A DNA stretch of 64,000 nucleotides from Myxococcales bacterium. GTDB taxonomy: Bacteria; Myxococcota_A; Polyangia; Polyangiales; Ga0077539. Positions 63,176 to 64,000 of this stretch are shown here, one piece after another (position 1 is the first letter of the stretch; each line of letters begins with the position of its first letter). A model generated the notes under the pieces. That model saw only the letters and a program-made list of their open reading frames with translations, was not told the origin of the DNA and searched no databases. The translations under genes and the position numbers were made by a program. Location: contig JAEUKI010000062.1 in assembly GCA_016793325.1 (NCBI GenBank), positions 434,001 through 498,000 on the forward strand. Reading direction: 5' to 3'.

Positions 63176-64000
63176 GCGCAAGCGGGAGCTCTCGGCGGCG
63201 GTCGATCGAGGACCGACCGATGCCGCGACGCAGAAGCTCGTCGCGAAAGACCCCCAAGCCAAAGCGTATTTCGACGGTCTACTTACGGTCGACCGCGCGC
63301 TCCGCGCGTGGCCGGCGAGAGAGCCGAGCGCTGTCGACTCGTTCGTCGACAGTGTGTTGGCGCGGCTCGATGAGCCGTCGAGCAGTGATTTCGACCCGCT
63401 GTCCGCGCCGTTTGCGGACGAGCGAGAGCTAGAGACCCCACCCCGTCATCACTCGGAGCAGCAGGCGATGTCGCAGTCGAACGATCAGGACAACGAGGAC
63501 GATCTCGAAGGGCTCGCAGCCCTCATGCGCCCGAGCCGCACGGGCTCGTCCGCGAGCGTCCCCCCGCCGCCCGTATCGGTGCGGCCGGGTCCGGCGCTCA
63601 CGGATGACGCCATGGACGAGAGCTCGGGCATCGTCGACATCAAGCACCTCGCGTCCATCGCGAAGCGCGCGTCGATTCCCCCGGCCACCGAGTCCGAGGC
63701 GAAGCCCGAAGCGAAGGCCGACGCCCCGAGCGAAGAGAAGCCTGCGGAGGCGAAGGCTGACGCGAAGAAGAGCGACGACAAAGACGCCAAGGACAGCGCG
63801 AAGAAGAGCGATGCCAAGGCCGAGTCGAAGGGCTCCGCGGACAGCGCGAAGAAGGGCTCTTCGGACGGCGCGAAGAAGGCCGACAAGGCCGAAGCGGGCG
63901 CGAAGAAGAGCAGCGACGCGAGCGAGAAGAAGATTCTTCAGGCTGTTCCTGCGGCGAGCGCGTCGGAGTCGAGCGAGTCGAAGAAGGGCACGAGCCCGGT
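63165..64000 (+). CDS. Probable anti-sigma partner with Lys/Ala/Ser/Glu-rich region (3' end outside window)
   Basis: Open from a GTG at 63165 with GGGAGG 5 nt upstream, to the window end with no stop (278 codons so far). The first ~80 residues (VDDKRKRELSAAVDRGPTDA, KDPQAKAYFDGLLTVDRALR, SFVDSVLARLDEPSS) look like the helical, sigma-binding start of an anti-sigma factor, but without the zinc Cys/His of the ZAS class. A Ser/Pro-rich acidic centre follows, then a long Lys/Ala/Ser/Asp/Glu-rich stretch (SAKKSDAKAESKGSADSAKK). A membrane anchor, if any, would lie beyond the window. The anti-sigma role is inferred from overlap and order. Confidence 0.75.
   Translation, partial: MDDKRKRELSAAVDRGPTDAATQKLVAKDPQAKAYFDGLLTVDRALRAWPAREPSAVDSFVDSVLARLDEPSSSDFDPLSAPFADERELETPPRHHSEQQAMSQSNDQDNEDDLEGLAALMRPSRTGSSASVPPPPVSVRPGPALTDDAMDESSGIVDIKHLASIAKRASIPPATESEAKPEAKADAPSEEKPAEAKADAKKSDDKDAKDSAKKSDAKAESKGSADSAKKGSSDGAKKADKAEAGAKKSSDASEKKILQAVPAASASESSESKKGTSP

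Overview
This is a high-GC, almost fully coding chromosomal segment of a myxobacterium-like organism (phylum Myxococcota, probably class Polyangia). Four things point there: secreted proteins ending in a Cys-x-Cys-Arg / hydrophobic / poly-Arg tail (MYXO-CTERM-like sorting signal) after Asp-Ser-Gly linkers; many lipoproteins with Cys-rich repeats; several Hanks-type kinases, including a pseudokinase and a kinase-ATPase fusion; and a bacterial microcompartment locus whose order matches, from memory, the one in Haliangium ochraceum. I see no rRNA, tRNA, CRISPR array, insertion sequence or prophage.

Layout. 1-3.2 kb: two tandem paralogous surface proteins, the first cut by the window edge. 3.3-9.1 kb (minus): pyruvate phosphate dikinase, glycyl-tRNA synthetase beta and a Kazal-domain lipoprotein. 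9.3-12 kb: a pseudokinase/GYF/transmembrane protein coupled to a SctJ/YscJ-like lipoprotein. 12-18.6 kb: nucleoside diphosphate kinase, a cysteine-less glutaredoxin-like protein, an AAA ATPase, an FG-GAP lipoprotein, two further lipoproteins and a PhaR-like regulator. 18.6-22 kb: guaB (with a structured leader), pyrC and a coupled small gene. 22-30 kb: tatD-metG, holB, a glycerophosphodiesterase and an M16 peptidase pair. 29.8-34.8 kb: a PhaC-like synthase, a TPR protein, a Ser/Thr kinase and a lipoprotein. 35-40.7 kb: yajC-secD-secF-recJ. 40.9-45.2 kb (minus): a MarR-controlled acyl-CoA/beta-keto acid operon. 45.4-49 kb: secreted proteins and methionine aminopeptidase. 49.1-53.6 kb: a compact microcompartment locus headed by a LysR half-regulator. 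53.8-59.7 kb: a double-protease fusion and a kinase/ATPase/TPR signalling protein. 59.7-62.3 kb (minus): PilZ protein, nadA, DUF3817 protein and DedA. 62.6-64 kb: an ECF sigma factor and a probable partner running off the window.

The most interesting items are: (i) the minimal microcompartment locus (two tandem-domain shell proteins, one hexamer, one pentamer and one aldehyde dehydrogenase with an encapsulation-type N-terminal helix, with no recognisable signature enzyme); (ii) a ~200-bp element present twice in opposite orientation, each time between convergent genes, made of two ~101-bp hairpin units and overlapping the stop codons of three of the four flanking genes; (iii) a guaB leader with mutually exclusive stems; and (iv) several unusual domain fusions. 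All identifications come from reading motifs and recalled family knowledge; no database search was possible.
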